A stretch of 64,000 nt of DNA from Polyangium sp. 15x6 (GTDB lineage Bacteria; Myxococcota_A; Polyangia; Polyangiales; Polyangiaceae): assembly GCF_029960785.1 (NCBI RefSeq), contig NZ_JASBQE010000037.1:1-64000 (forward strand). The letters run 5' to 3'. A program made the position numbers and the translations under genes. The first letter of the stretch is position 1. Every line of letters begins with the position of its first letter. A model generated the notes under the pieces. The model was not told the DNA's origin and did not search any database. It saw nothing but the letters and a program-made list of their open reading frames with translations. Positions 8,003 to 16,478 of the stretch are shown here, piece by piece.

Positions 8003-9358
8003 ATGAGAGCGCTTCGATTCTCGCCTGGGACGCTTGCCATTCCCCTCGTCTCGCTCCTCGCCGCAGCCGGCTGCGGCAGCGGTGGCGATACCGATCAACT
8101 CTTCAACAACCCGTCGGGCTCGAGCAGCGGCACGTCGGTCGGCGGCGGAGGCGGCGCCGGCGGTGACGGCGGCGCGAGCGCCGGCGGAATGGGCGGCACG
8201 GGTGGGGACGGCGGGATCGGCGGGACGGGCGGCGCCGGTGGCGGAATGGGCGGCTCCGGTGGCTCCGGCGGATCGGGCGGCTCCGGCGGCGGCGGTCCGG
8301 CATGCGCGCCCGAGGGGCCGTTCGACGGCGCGCCCGTCGAGGCCGCGCCCGGGGAATGGACGTGGGTGCCGGTCCCCGAGGCGAAATGCCGCAACGGCAG
8401 CGCCACCGGCTTCGGCGTCCGCATCAACCCGGAATCGACGAAGCTCGTCATCTTCCTCGAGGGCGGCGGCGCGTGCTTCAACGGCACCACGTGCAACATC
8501 AACCCGAGCTCCTTCGGGCAGAGCAACTTCAACAACTGGAAAAACGGCGGCGGGAACAACGGCATCTTCAGCACGTCGAACGCCGCGAACGCCGTCAAGG
8601 ACTGGAGCTTCGTCTACGTCCCCTATTGCACGGGCGACGTGCACGCCGGCAATGCCCCGGACGCCGACGTGCCGGGCACGCTCTCCCCGAAGGGCCAGCA
8701 GTTCGTCGGGTACGCGAACATCGGCCATTACCTCAAGCGCATCATCCCCACGTTCAAGGGCGTGACCGAGGTCCTGCTCACGGGCGTGAGCGCGGGCGGG
8801 TTCGGCGCGTTCTACAATTACGATCGCGTGGCGCAGGCATTCTGCCCCACGCCCGTCGCGCTGATCGACGACTCCGGCCCCCCGATGGGCGACACCTACA
8901 TGGCGCCCTGCCTGCAGCAGCGCTGGCGCGATCTCTACAACTTCCCGGACACGCTGCCCGCCGACTGCGCCGAATGCACGCTCCCGAACGGCGGCGGCCT
9001 CGCCAATGCCTGGAAGCTCCTCGGTCAGAAATACCCCGAGGCCTCGCTCGGGCTCGTCTCGTCCGACAAGGACAGCACGATCTCGCAGTTCTATGGCTAC
9101 GGGAAGAACGACTGCCAGAACATCGACGGCCTCTTCCCGTCGGCGCTCAGCGGCGCTGAATACACGGCGGGCCTCGAGGAGATCCGCGAGAGCTTCCTCA
9201 AGCAATCGCCCGCGTGGAGCAGCTATTTCGTGAGCGCCACGACCCATACCTACCTCGGCGGCAATGGTTATTACAACACCAACGTGGATGGTACGGCGTT
9301 GAGCGGCTGGGTGAAGGGGATCGTCGACGGCGCGGCCGCCACCCACGTCGGGCCGTAA
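8003..9358 (+). CDS. Pectinacetylesterase/Notum-like lipoprotein esterase
   Basis: A 451-aa predicted carbohydrate (pectin-type) O-deacetylase exported as a lipoprotein. The signal peptide ends in a lipobox with Cys24. A Gly-rich linker of about 55 residues (45-98) then tethers the catalytic domain. Residues 148-160 read V-I-F-L-E-G-G-G-A-C-F-N, the family's oxyanion-hole region, and GVSAGG places the nucleophile at Ser263. A late HTYLGGNGYY segment carries the probable catalytic His. The length and motifs match the PAE family. Whether the substrate is pectin or another acetylated polysaccharide cannot be told. The gene is divergent from the retron operon; the next gene on the same strand starts 81 bp later. 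Confidence 0.88.
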   Translation: MRALRFSPGTLAIPLVSLLAAAGCGSGGDTDQLFNNPSGSSSGTSVGGGGGAGGDGGASAGGMGGTGGDGGIGGTGGAGGGMGGSGGSGGSGGSGGGGPACAPEGPFDGAPVEAAPGEWTWVPVPEAKCRNGSATGFGVRINPESTKLVIFLEGGGACFNGTTCNINPSSFGQSNFNNWKNGGGNNGIFSTSNAANAVKDWSFVYVPYCTGDVHAGNAPDADVPGTLSPKGQQFVGYANIGHYLKRIIPTFKGVTEVLLTGVSAGGFGAFYNYDRVAQAFCPTPVALIDDSGPPMGDTYMAPCLQQRWRDLYNFPDTLPADCAECTLPNGGGLANAWKLLGQKYPEASLGLVSSDKDSTISQFYGYGKNDCQNIDGLFPSALSGAEYTAGLEEIRESFLKQSPAWSSYFVSATTHTYLGGNGYYNTNVDGTALSGWVKGIVDGAAATHVGP

Positions 9359-9439
9359 CGAAACGGCAGGCGGATCAACTTTCCGCTCTTACCGAATTTT
9401 CCGGGTGCCAGGGGCGGCACCCTGGACTATGTTCCGCCC

Positions 9440-10036
9440 ATGAACAGCACGCGCACCTATTTCCGCCGCGTTGCGGTCTACTGCGGGTCCTCCGGCGGCG
9501 TCGGGACGCATTACCTCGACGCCGCCCGCGCGGCCGGCGCTTACCTCGCCGAACGCGGCATCGATCTCGTCTACGGCGGCGGCCGCGTCGGCATGATGGG
9601 CGCCGTCGCCGAAGGCGCGCTCATGAAAGGCGGCAAGGTCTACGGCGTCATCCCCGAGAAGCTCAAGTCCCGCGAGCTCGCGCACGAGGGCCTCACCGAG
9701 CTCTTCATCGTCGACAGCATGCACGCCCGCAAGACCATGATGGCCTCGATGGCCGACGCCTTCATCGCCCTCCCCGGCGGCTGGGGCACGCTCGAAGAGG
9801 TCTTCGAGGTCGTGACCTGGTCGCAGCTCAACTACCACAAGAAGCCCGTTGGCCTGCTCAACGTGCGCGGCTACTACGATCACCTCGTCGCATTCCTCGA
9901 TCACGCCATGACCGAGGGCTTCATCCGCCCCATTCACCGCCCCCTCTGCGCGTCGGCGGATTCGATGGAAGCGCTCCTCGACCGCCTCTCGAAGCTCCAG
10001 ATCCCCGATATCGGCCGGTGGATCGACAAACCTTGA
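9440..10036 (+). CDS. LOG-family nucleotide phosphoribohydrolase (TIGR00730 type)
   Basis: A 198-aa Rossmann-fold protein of the LONELY GUY/lysine-decarboxylase-like family. In characterised members this enzyme cleaves cytokinin riboside monophosphates or ordinary nucleotide monophosphates to free base and ribose 5-phosphate. The N-terminal VAVYCGSS strand, VYGGGRVGMMG loop, MHARK and the PGGWGTLEE motif (active-site PGGxGTxxE) are all present, and length is normal. It is cytoplasmic. The UbiB-like gene begins 35 bp downstream, so the two may be co-transcribed, but a shared pathway is not evident. A cytokinin role should not be assumed in a bacterium; nucleotide salvage or detoxification is equally possible. 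Confidence 0.9.
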   Translation: MNSTRTYFRRVAVYCGSSGGVGTHYLDAARAAGAYLAERGIDLVYGGGRVGMMGAVAEGALMKGGKVYGVIPEKLKSRELAHEGLTELFIVDSMHARKTMMASMADAFIALPGGWGTLEEVFEVVTWSQLNYHKKPVGLLNVRGYYDHLVAFLDHAMTEGFIRPIHRPLCASADSMEALLDRLSKLQIPDIGRWIDKP

Positions 10037-10070
10037 ACCGACCCCGCCCGATCCCCACACCCTCGCCTCG

Positions 10071-11357
10071 ATGACCGACGAACGAAAAATCCCGGAAGGA
10101 CGCCTGGGAAGGCTCGCGCGGCTCGCCGCGGTCGGGGCGCGCACGGGCGCGAGCCTGATCCGCGGGACATCGGCCGCGGACGCGGCCGCGCACAAGGCCG
10201 CCGAGATGCTCGGCACGCTCCGCGGGCTCGCCGCGAAAGCCGGGCAGATGGCGAGCTACGTGGACGGCATGGTCCCCGAGGCGCAACGCGAGGCCTACGA
10301 GACGGCCATGCGCAAGCTCCGCAATGCGGCGCCGACGTCGTCCCCGGCGGCCATCCGCGCCCGGGTCGAGGAGGAGCTCGGGGCGCCGATCGACAAACTC
10401 TTCGCCGAATGGGACGAGCAGCCGTTCGCGAGCGCCTCGATCGGCCAGGTGCACCGAGCGCGGCTCGACGACGGCCGCGAGGTCGCCGTGAAGGTGCAGC
10501 ACCCCGGCATCGAAAAGGCCGTCGAGAGCGACCTCGAGAATGCCGACGTCCTCGGCGGCATGGTCGCGGTGCTCGGGCCGAAGCGCCTGGAGCCCAAGGC
10601 CGTGCTCGCCGAGCTCCGGGCGCGCTTCACCGAGGAGCTCGATTACGAGCTCGAAGCCCGGAGGCAGCGGGCGTTCACGGCGTTGCACCAGGGCGACCCG
10701 GCGATCCGCATTCCCGAGGTCATCACCGAGCGGTCGAGCAAGCGCGTGCTCACGAGCCATCTCGTGACCGGAAAAACCCTGGAAGAGGCCTGCGAGGCGG
10801 ACCAGGCCATCCGCGAGCGTTATGCCGACACGCTCTGGCGGTTCGTCTTCAAGGGCAACCTCGTCGGCGGCATGTTCAACGCCGACCCGCACCCCGGCAA
10901 TTACCTCTTCCAGGACGACGGCTCGATCATCTTCCTCGATTTCGGCTGCGTGCAGCCCATCGAGGGCGAGCGGCTCACGCTCGCGCGAAACCTCCACCTC
11001 GCGGCGCTCCGCCGGGACGAGCTGGCGTTCGGCGACATCGCCACGAAGATCCTCCTCACGGAGGGCGGCACCTACGAGCGAATGGCGGTCGCGTACTCGC
11101 GCCGCTGCTTCGAGCCGATCTTCGCCTCGCCGTTCCGGATCACGCGGCCCTACGCGGCGAGCCTGGTCGACGGCATCCGGGAAATGAAGGACGAGGTGCT
11201 GTTCAAGAAAGACGGCAACTTCGTGCAGCTTCCGCCCGGCATGCTCTTCATGAACCGGCTCCAGTTCGGCTTTTATTCGGTCCTCGCCCGCCTCGAAGTG
11301 ACGATCGATTACGCGGCCGTGGAGGAGAAGTTCCTGCGGGAGGCGAGGCTCGTCTGA
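10071..11357 (+). CDS. ABC1/AarF/UbiB-family atypical kinase
   Basis: A 428-aa UbiB-family protein, by family knowledge an atypical ATPase/kinase linked to isoprenoid-quinone or lipid metabolism. Visible motifs are K-x-G-Q (AAKAGQ, about residue 46), the ASIGQVHRA signature replacing a P-loop (about 123-131), AVKVQHPG with the ATP-binding Lys, NADPHPGNY (catalytic loop) and LDFG (metal-binding). No transmembrane helix is obvious at the C-terminus, unlike E. coli UbiB. The start is ATG, 35 bp after the LOG gene. No quinone biosynthesis genes are near, so its specific partner is unknown. Confidence 0.9.
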   Translation: MTDERKIPEGRLGRLARLAAVGARTGASLIRGTSAADAAAHKAAEMLGTLRGLAAKAGQMASYVDGMVPEAQREAYETAMRKLRNAAPTSSPAAIRARVEEELGAPIDKLFAEWDEQPFASASIGQVHRARLDDGREVAVKVQHPGIEKAVESDLENADVLGGMVAVLGPKRLEPKAVLAELRARFTEELDYELEARRQRAFTALHQGDPAIRIPEVITERSSKRVLTSHLVTGKTLEEACEADQAIRERYADTLWRFVFKGNLVGGMFNADPHPGNYLFQDDGSIIFLDFGCVQPIEGERLTLARNLHLAALRRDELAFGDIATKILLTEGGTYERMAVAYSRRCFEPIFASPFRITRPYAASLVDGIREMKDEVLFKKDGNFVQLPPGMLFMNRLQFGFYSVLARLEVTIDYAAVEEKFLREARLV

Positions 11358-11411
11358 TGCGAGGGCCGTTGTGAAACGCGCCCGTCGGCTTATACTCCGC
11401 CGAGGTCCGTG

Positions 11412-11996
11412 ATGCAGAGGCTCCCCCTTCCCTTCCTCATGCTCGCCCTCTTCGCGCCTGCTTCCTGCGGCTACGAGGAGCCGGACATGCCCTCCCAGGA
11501 CGCGCTCTACGACGAGCCGTGGAGGCCGAACGACTTCTACCTGCAGGGCTCGGGCGGGCACGTCGTCAACGCGACCATCGGCGAGGGGACGGCGATCGGG
11601 CCGGTCGTCAACGTCGGCCTCTACGCCGAGGACGACGGCAAGGCCCTGCGCGGCCTCGTGCTCGGCAAGACGCTGAGCGCCTCCGTCCGCGGCTCCGCGA
11701 TCGAGGGGCTCTGGGGCGCCGAGCCGCTCCGGCTCCGCGTGACGCGCATGGAAAAGCGGCAGCACGTCGAGGGCCTGCTCCGCGGCCGCATCACCGATCT
11801 CTGGATCGGGCCCGAGGCGATCACGGGGACCGTCGGCCTCTGCGGATTCGATCTCGCGCGACGCGGGCACATTTACGAAGGGTCGCTACGTTGTGGGGGT
11901 TCGATGGAGCTCGTGAGCGTCCGGATCCCCGAGACGTTCGCGAGCTGGGGCGAGACCGCCTCGGCCGCGATGGTGGCTCTGCTCCTCTCGGGTTGA
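11412..11996 (+). CDS. Small predicted lipoprotein, unknown function
   Basis: A 194-aa exported protein with a short hydrophobic signal and an APASC lipobox (Cys19). The ATG at 11412 is preferred over the GTG one codon earlier because CGAGG lies 6 nt upstream. The mature part is beta-rich (alternating Val/Gly, for example NATIGEG and PVVNVGLYAED) with two late cysteines (CGF and RCGG) that could pair. I recognise no family. It lies 54 bp after the UbiB-like gene on the same strand. About 165 bp with no gene I can support separate it from the sigma factor. Confidence 0.7.
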   Translation: MQRLPLPFLMLALFAPASCGYEEPDMPSQDALYDEPWRPNDFYLQGSGGHVVNATIGEGTAIGPVVNVGLYAEDDGKALRGLVLGKTLSASVRGSAIEGLWGAEPLRLRVTRMEKRQHVEGLLRGRITDLWIGPEAITGTVGLCGFDLARRGHIYEGSLRCGGSMELVSVRIPETFASWGETASAAMVALLLSG

Positions 11997-12162
11997 GCGC
12001 CTGCACATCATTCGTATTCGACGCCTGGGGTAGCCCCCTCGCCCGAAATTCTTTTGCGCGCCCCCCTTCCGGAGGCACGAGAGATGCTTACGTTCCGTAA
12101 CCCGGCGAGCATCACCCTCCGCCGCGTCTTTCGCCGGGCTGGACGCGGGCCTGGAGACCACA

Positions 12163-13467
12163 TTGAACAAACTGAGGATCGCGGGCCCCGCGAAGGAGCC
12201 CGCACGCAAGCGTCGGCCGCGTACGCCCAAGGGCCCCACGCCCCAGGCGCCGCGCGCGGCTCCGATCCAGGACGCGACCGATCTCTACCTGCGTGGGCTC
12301 GAAGCGAGCCAGCCGCTCACGCGCGAGGCCGAAGCCGAACTCGGGCGTCGTATCACCCTCGCCGAGCGCGACGCGCTGTCCGCGCTCGTCCGCTCCCCGG
12401 CCAGCGTGCACGCGCTCGCCGCGATTGCGGAGGAAATCCGGTCTGGCCAGACGAACCCGCGGGACCTCCTGCTGAACGGAGAGGCCCCGGACGCGGCGGA
12501 CACGGCGAGCCGCCTCGTCGACGCGCTCGAACGATCGCGCGCGCTCGCCTCCGAATCGGGGAACGACGCTGCATTGCCCGCGGATCTCGCGGACGCGTTC
12601 GACACGCTCCGGGTCGACCCGACGCTCGTCGAGCGGCTCGATCAGGCGCTCGCCGCGCACGCGAAGGTGAGCTCGGCCGAGGAGCGGGCGCGCATCGAAG
12701 AGGCGCGTGATCGCTCGGCCAAGGCGCGGGCGCGGGCGGCGTTCGAGAAGGGTGAGCTCGTCCGGGCGAACCTGCGCCTCGTGGTCGCGACGGCGCGCCA
12801 TTATGGGAGCCGCGGCGTCCCCCTGCTCGATCTCGTGCAGGAGGGCAACCTCGGCCTCATCCGGGCCGCCGACAAGTTCGACTATGCGCGCGGGTATCGG
12901 TTCGGCACGTATGCGGCGTGGTGGATCCGGCAGTCGATCGAACGGGCGCTCCTTTATCAGGGCAAGGACGTTCGCATGCCGGTGCACCTCACGGCGAGCC
13001 GGCGGCGGGTGCTCGGCGCGGAGCGGGCGCTCTCGCAGAAAAACGCGCGATTGCCCTCGCAGGAGGAGATCGCGGAGAGCTCGGGCGTGCCGCTCGACAA
13101 GGTCCAGGCGGTCCGCGCGCTCTCGCTCACGCCGATCAGCCTCGACGCGCCCATCGGCGACGAGGGCGATTTTCGCTTCGGCGACACGCTCGCCAGCGAA
13201 ACGGACGCCCCCGACGAGGCGCTCGTGCGCACCCGCATGCGCGAGGCCGCGAGCGCGATGCTGGAGACGCTCACGCCCCGCGAGCGCGAGGTCCTCCGGC
13301 TCCGTTATGGCCTGACGGGCGAGGACGACCATACCTTGGAGCAGATCGGCCGCTCGTTCTCGCTGAGCCGCGAGCGAATCCGGCAGATCGAATCGAAGGC
13401 GCTGCAGAAGCTCCGCACCTGGTCGGAGGAGCGGGGGCTCGGTTCTTATCTGGAAGGCTTGCGCTGA
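12163..13467 (+). CDS. Sigma-70 family RNA polymerase sigma factor (group 1/2 type)
   Basis: A 434-aa sigma factor. The N-terminal 35 residues are basic and disordered. Region 1.2 follows (DATDLYLRGLEASQPLTREA). Region 2 includes NLRLVVATARHYGSRG, DLVQEGNLGLIRAADKFDYARGYRFGTYA and AWWIRQSI, which cover the -10 recognition and melting helices. Region 3 is about residues 270-340 and region 4 ends with TLEQIGRSFSLSRERIRQIE, the -35 recognition HTH. It is smaller than a housekeeping RpoD and has a non-standard insert between regions 1.2 and 2, so an alternative sigma factor is likely. The start is TTG at 12163 with GGAGA 5 nt upstream; no ATG lies in the right place. A long hairpin follows the stop. 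Confidence 0.92.
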   Translation: MNKLRIAGPAKEPARKRRPRTPKGPTPQAPRAAPIQDATDLYLRGLEASQPLTREAEAELGRRITLAERDALSALVRSPASVHALAAIAEEIRSGQTNPRDLLLNGEAPDAADTASRLVDALERSRALASESGNDAALPADLADAFDTLRVDPTLVERLDQALAAHAKVSSAEERARIEEARDRSAKARARAAFEKGELVRANLRLVVATARHYGSRGVPLLDLVQEGNLGLIRAADKFDYARGYRFGTYAAWWIRQSIERALLYQGKDVRMPVHLTASRRRVLGAERALSQKNARLPSQEEIAESSGVPLDKVQAVRALSLTPISLDAPIGDEGDFRFGDTLASETDAPDEALVRTRMREAASAMLETLTPREREVLRLRYGLTGEDDHTLEQIGRSFSLSRERIRQIESKALQKLRTWSEERGLGSYLEGLR

Positions 13468-13470
13468 GGG

Positions 13471-13514
13471 CCGAGCCCGTCCATCGATGGCGAAGTCCAT
13501 CGATGGACGCTCGG
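13471..13514 (+). terminator. Hairpin after the sigma-factor gene
   Basis: Arms CCGAG-CC-CGTCCATCGATGG (13471-13490) and CCATCGATGGACG-CTCGG (13497-13514) give about 18 bp with a 2-nt bulge and a 6-nt loop. It lies 3 nt past the sigma-factor stop. There is no clear T-tract, so intrinsic termination or RNA 3'-end protection are both possible. Confidence 0.6.
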
Positions 13515-13585
13515 CCTCCCGCGCGGATGGCTTCTCGGTGGGCTCGATCCGTGGCAAGCTCCCCTTTCGCGCCCCTTCGAGCCCG

Positions 13586-14011
13586 ATGCATACGCCCGAC
13601 GTTTCCTTTCTTTCGCGACGGATCGGCTCTCATCAGACGCGCTTCGAGCCGCCTATGCTGCTCGTCATCGATGTGATCGGCGCCGTCTCGACCACCGAAG
13701 CGGCGGCCATCAAGCGCCTCCTCTACGAAGCCGGCGAGCGAATTGGCGCACCGTACGACATCCTGGCCGACGTGAGCCGCATGGGGACCTTCGATCCGCA
13801 CGCGCGCGCGGTCTTCCGGCACGTCGAACGAAAATACCCGTTTCGACGCGTCGCCATCGCCGGGCCGAGCTTCACCACGCGTGCGATCCTCGGGATGCTC
13901 GAGCGCGCCGGACGTGCGCTGTTTCCCCAGCATTTCGCGTACACGGCCGAGTTCTTCGCGAATACCGAGGAGGCGCGCCGCTGGCTCGCCGAGCCGCCCC
14001 CGCGCGCTTGA
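13586..14011 (+). CDS. STAS/SpoIIAA-like domain protein
   Basis: A 141-aa single-domain cytoplasmic protein. The order of strands and helices (HQTRFEPPMLLVIDVIGAVSTTEAAAI, then YDILADVS, then a positively charged helix and FFANTEEARRWL) fits the SpoIIAA-like (STAS-type) family. A second member of the same style lies at 27035-27490; both have a beta-strand, the DVS step and a C-terminal ARxWL helix. The ATG at 13586 was chosen because the upstream open frame runs through the sigma-factor hairpin. No phosphorylatable Ser in a classic anti-sigma-antagonist context is visible, so a link to the adjacent sigma factor is only suggestive. It converges on the SDR gene with 3 bp between stops. Confidence 0.65.
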   Translation: MHTPDVSFLSRRIGSHQTRFEPPMLLVIDVIGAVSTTEAAAIKRLLYEAGERIGAPYDILADVSRMGTFDPHARAVFRHVERKYPFRRVAIAGPSFTTRAILGMLERAGRALFPQHFAYTAEFFANTEEARRWLAEPPPRA

Positions 14012-14014
14012 GCG

Positions 14015-14818
14015 TCAGCCCTTCGACCGCAGACGCACGCCCATGCCGACGAGCTTGCGGAATGCGCCCGGCAAAACGCGCTTCACCCTCCAGAGCCAGC
14101 GCGCGTCGGCCATCGGCACGGCATATAGCTCATCGCGCTCCACCGCCGCGAGCGCCGCGAGGACGACCTCCTCGACGGGCCGGCCGCCCGCCATGAGTTC
14201 GTCCGCCATCTTGCGGGTCTCCGGATCCGCGAAGCGCCCCGAATTCACGATGTCCGTCTTGAAAAACGTCGGACACAGAACGGTCACGCCCACGCCCGTG
14301 TCGTCGAGCTCCACGGCCAGGGTCTCCGAGATCGCGATGACGCCCGCTTTCGCGGCGTTGTAGGCGCCCATGCGCGGCGCGCAGAGCAGCCCCGCGGCGG
14401 ACGCGACATTGAGGATGTGGCCGGCCCCCTGCTTTTTCATGCGGGGAACGAAGACGTGGCAGCCGTGGATCACGCCGAAGAGGTCGACCTCGATCGTCCA
14501 GCGCCAATCCGTGAGCGAGAGATCCCCGACGAGCCCGCCGCTGCTGACGCCGGCGTTGTTGACCAGGAGGTCGACGGGGCCTTCGCACGCATTCGCGAGC
14601 GCCTCCACCTCCTCGATTTTCGTCACGTCGCAGCCGAGCGCCTTGGCCCCTGCGGCGCCGCGCGCGAGGGCGAGGCGCGCCGTCTCCTCCGCTGCGCCCG
14701 GGTTGATGTCGGAGAGCACGAGCCGCGCGCCGCGCGCCGCGAGCTCGAGCGCGAGCGCGCGACCGAAGCCGCCCCCTGCCCCGGTGATGACGCTGCATCC
14801 CGATGATCGAAGTCCCAT
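14015..14818 (-). CDS. Short-chain dehydrogenase/reductase (SDR)
   Basis: A 267-aa classical SDR. It has TGAGGGFGRALA (cofactor-binding TGxxxGxG), a D near strand 2 (SDIN), NNAG, a Ser strand (NVASAAG) and Y-N-A-A-K (active-site YxxxK). The acidic residue after strand 2 suggests NAD preference. The ATG at 14818 is preceded by AGGAG. It lies 69 bp downstream of the Baeyer-Villiger-type monooxygenase on the same strand, so the two probably form an operon acting on an alcohol/ketone pair: the SDR could make the ketone that the monooxygenase converts to an ester or lactone. The actual substrate is unknown. Confidence 0.9.
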   Translation of the reverse strand: MGLRSSGCSVITGAGGGFGRALALELAARGARLVLSDINPGAAEETARLALARGAAGAKALGCDVTKIEEVEALANACEGPVDLLVNNAGVSSGGLVGDLSLTDWRWTIEVDLFGVIHGCHVFVPRMKKQGAGHILNVASAAGLLCAPRMGAYNAAKAGVIAISETLAVELDDTGVGVTVLCPTFFKTDIVNSGRFADPETRKMADELMAGGRPVEEVVLAALAAVERDELYAVPMADARWLWRVKRVLPGAFRKLVGMGVRLRSKG

Positions 14819-14887
14819 GAAGTTCTCCTCTTCCTCGTCTCCTGGCCCCGCATCAGAGCCCGACCCGCGCCGACCCGTCAATGGCGC

Positions 14888-16369
14888 TCACACGAGCGGG
14901 ACCACTTCGTAGGGCGCGGGATCGAAGCGCCGTGTCTTCAGGCGAAACTCGAAGGTGAAGCCGGGCCAGAGCGTGGTGTTCTTGCCGCTCCGGGTCTGAT
15001 ACCAGCTCACGCATCCGGTCGACCAGACGGTGCGGGGAAAACGCGCCTGGAGCCTCCGGTTTTCCTGGCTTTGCGCCTCGGGCCGCACGTCGACGAACTT
15101 CCAGCGCCGCGCCTGCATGGCCTCGATGCAGCTCATGACGTACGCCGCCTGCGATTCGATCATGAACACCATGGAACTATGGCCCAGGCCGACGTTCGGC
15201 CCGACGATCAGGAAGAAATTGGGAAACCCCGCGATCGTCGTCCCGCGATAGGCCTCGGGTCCGTCGCGCCACGCGTCGTTCAAAGCGCGCCCGCCCCGCC
15301 CGCGGATCTCGAACGGCGCCACGGCCTCGGCCGCCTGGAACCCGGTCGCGAGGATGAGCGTGTCGACCTTTCGTCGGGCTCCGTCGCTCGTCCGGACGCC
15401 CTCCGCCTCGATGGCCTCGATCGGATCGGTGACGAGCTCGACGTTCGGCCGGAGCAGCGCCGGGTAATAATCGTTCGAGAGCAGGACACGCTTGCAGCCC
15501 ATCGTATACGCGGGCGTGAGTTTCTCCCGCAAAACCGGATCCGGCACGCTTTTCGCGAGGTACGCCCGCGCGAGCCGCTCCGCGAGCTTCATGATGCGCG
15601 GCTCGGCGACGAACCCCAGGGCGAACATCTCGTGCCACCAGTATTGACGGAGGCGGGCGAGCCGCTGGAGGAGCGGCACGCGGGCGAACCATTCGCGCTC
15701 GGAAAGCGAGATCGCGCGGTCGCGCTTCGGCAGGATCCACGGCGGCGTGCGCTGGAAGAGGTGGAGACGCCCGACCTTCGCCGCGATGGCCGGCACGATC
15801 TGGATCGCGCTCGCCCCGGTGCCGATGACCGCCACCGTCTTGCCTTCGAGATCCGCGGAATCGTCCCAGCGCGCCGAATGAAAGGTTTTTCCGCCGAACT
15901 TGCCGAGGCCGGGGATGTCCGGCAGCGCCGGCCGGTTGAGGCCACCGCAGGCCGAGACGAGCACGCGCGCCGTCGTCGTGCGCCCGTCGCTCGTCTCGAC
16001 CCGCCAGAGCCCTTCCCGCTCGTCGAACGTGGCGCCTCGGACCTCGGTGTTCAGGCGGATGTGGGGGAGCAAGCCGTACTTCCGGGCGCAAGATTCGAGG
16101 TAGGAAAGAATCTCGGCCTGCGGCGCGAACATGCGTGTCCAGCGCGGGTTCGGCTCGAACGAGAACGAGTAGAGGTGCGATTCGACGTCGCACGCCGCGC
16201 CCGGGTAATGGTTGTCGCGCCAGGTGCCGCCGACGTTTGCTGCCTGCTCGAAGATCGTGAAGTCGTGGATGCCGGCCTGCTTCAACCGGATCGCCATGGC
16301 GAGGCCCGCAAAGCCGCTGCCGACGATGACGATGGGGGTGACCGAGCCCGAAACGCGCGCGCGTCGCAT
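14888..16369 (-). CDS. Baeyer-Villiger-type flavin monooxygenase
   Basis: A 493-aa FAD/NADPH monooxygenase. It has a first Rossmann motif GSGFAGLA (FAD), GGTWRDNHYPGAACD, the Baeyer-Villiger fingerprint F-G-G-K-T-F-H-S-A-R-W-D at about residues 155-166, a second Rossmann motif IGTGASA (NADPH), and the late ATGF strand. These match class B flavoprotein monooxygenases that insert oxygen next to a ketone. Length is normal, without the N-terminal extension seen in some BVMOs. It is divergent from a TetR gene, with two similar palindromes in the 109-bp gap, one only 3 bp from this start codon. Control by that regulator, with a lipophilic ketone or fatty ligand, is likely but inferred. Confidence 0.9.
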   Translation of the reverse strand: MRRARVSGSVTPIVIVGSGFAGLAMAIRLKQAGIHDFTIFEQAANVGGTWRDNHYPGAACDVESHLYSFSFEPNPRWTRMFAPQAEILSYLESCARKYGLLPHIRLNTEVRGATFDEREGLWRVETSDGRTTTARVLVSACGGLNRPALPDIPGLGKFGGKTFHSARWDDSADLEGKTVAVIGTGASAIQIVPAIAAKVGRLHLFQRTPPWILPKRDRAISLSEREWFARVPLLQRLARLRQYWWHEMFALGFVAEPRIMKLAERLARAYLAKSVPDPVLREKLTPAYTMGCKRVLLSNDYYPALLRPNVELVTDPIEAIEAEGVRTSDGARRKVDTLILATGFQAAEAVAPFEIRGRGGRALNDAWRDGPEAYRGTTIAGFPNFFLIVGPNVGLGHSSMVFMIESQAAYVMSCIEAMQARRWKFVDVRPEAQSQENRRLQARFPRTVWSTGCVSWYQTRSGKNTTLWPGFTFEFRLKTRRFDPAPYEVVPLV

Positions 16370-16371
16370 GC

Positions 16372-16390
16372 TGTTGACTCCCGTTCAGTA
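16372..16390. promoter_or_regulatory. Operator-like site 1 near the BVMO start
   Basis: TGTTGACTCCCGTTCAGTA matches 15 of 19 positions with the reverse complement of site 2 (16410-16428). It sits just upstream of the BVMO ATG, where a bound repressor would block transcription or early elongation. Confidence 0.5.
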
Positions 16391-16409
16391 GCGAGTCGAA
16401 GATACCGGC

Positions 16410-16428
16410 TGTTGAACTGAAGTCAACA
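16410..16428. promoter_or_regulatory. Operator-like site 2, palindromic, for the TetR regulator
   Basis: TGTTGA and TCAACA form perfect 6-bp inverted arms around a 7-bp spacer. It lies in the BVMO/TetR divergent intergenic region, the usual place for a TetR-family operator that also autoregulates. Confidence 0.55.
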
Positions 16429-16478
16429 ACAAACCGGACGATTGAACATCCCGGGCGTCGGGGGTATAGGCTCGCCTC

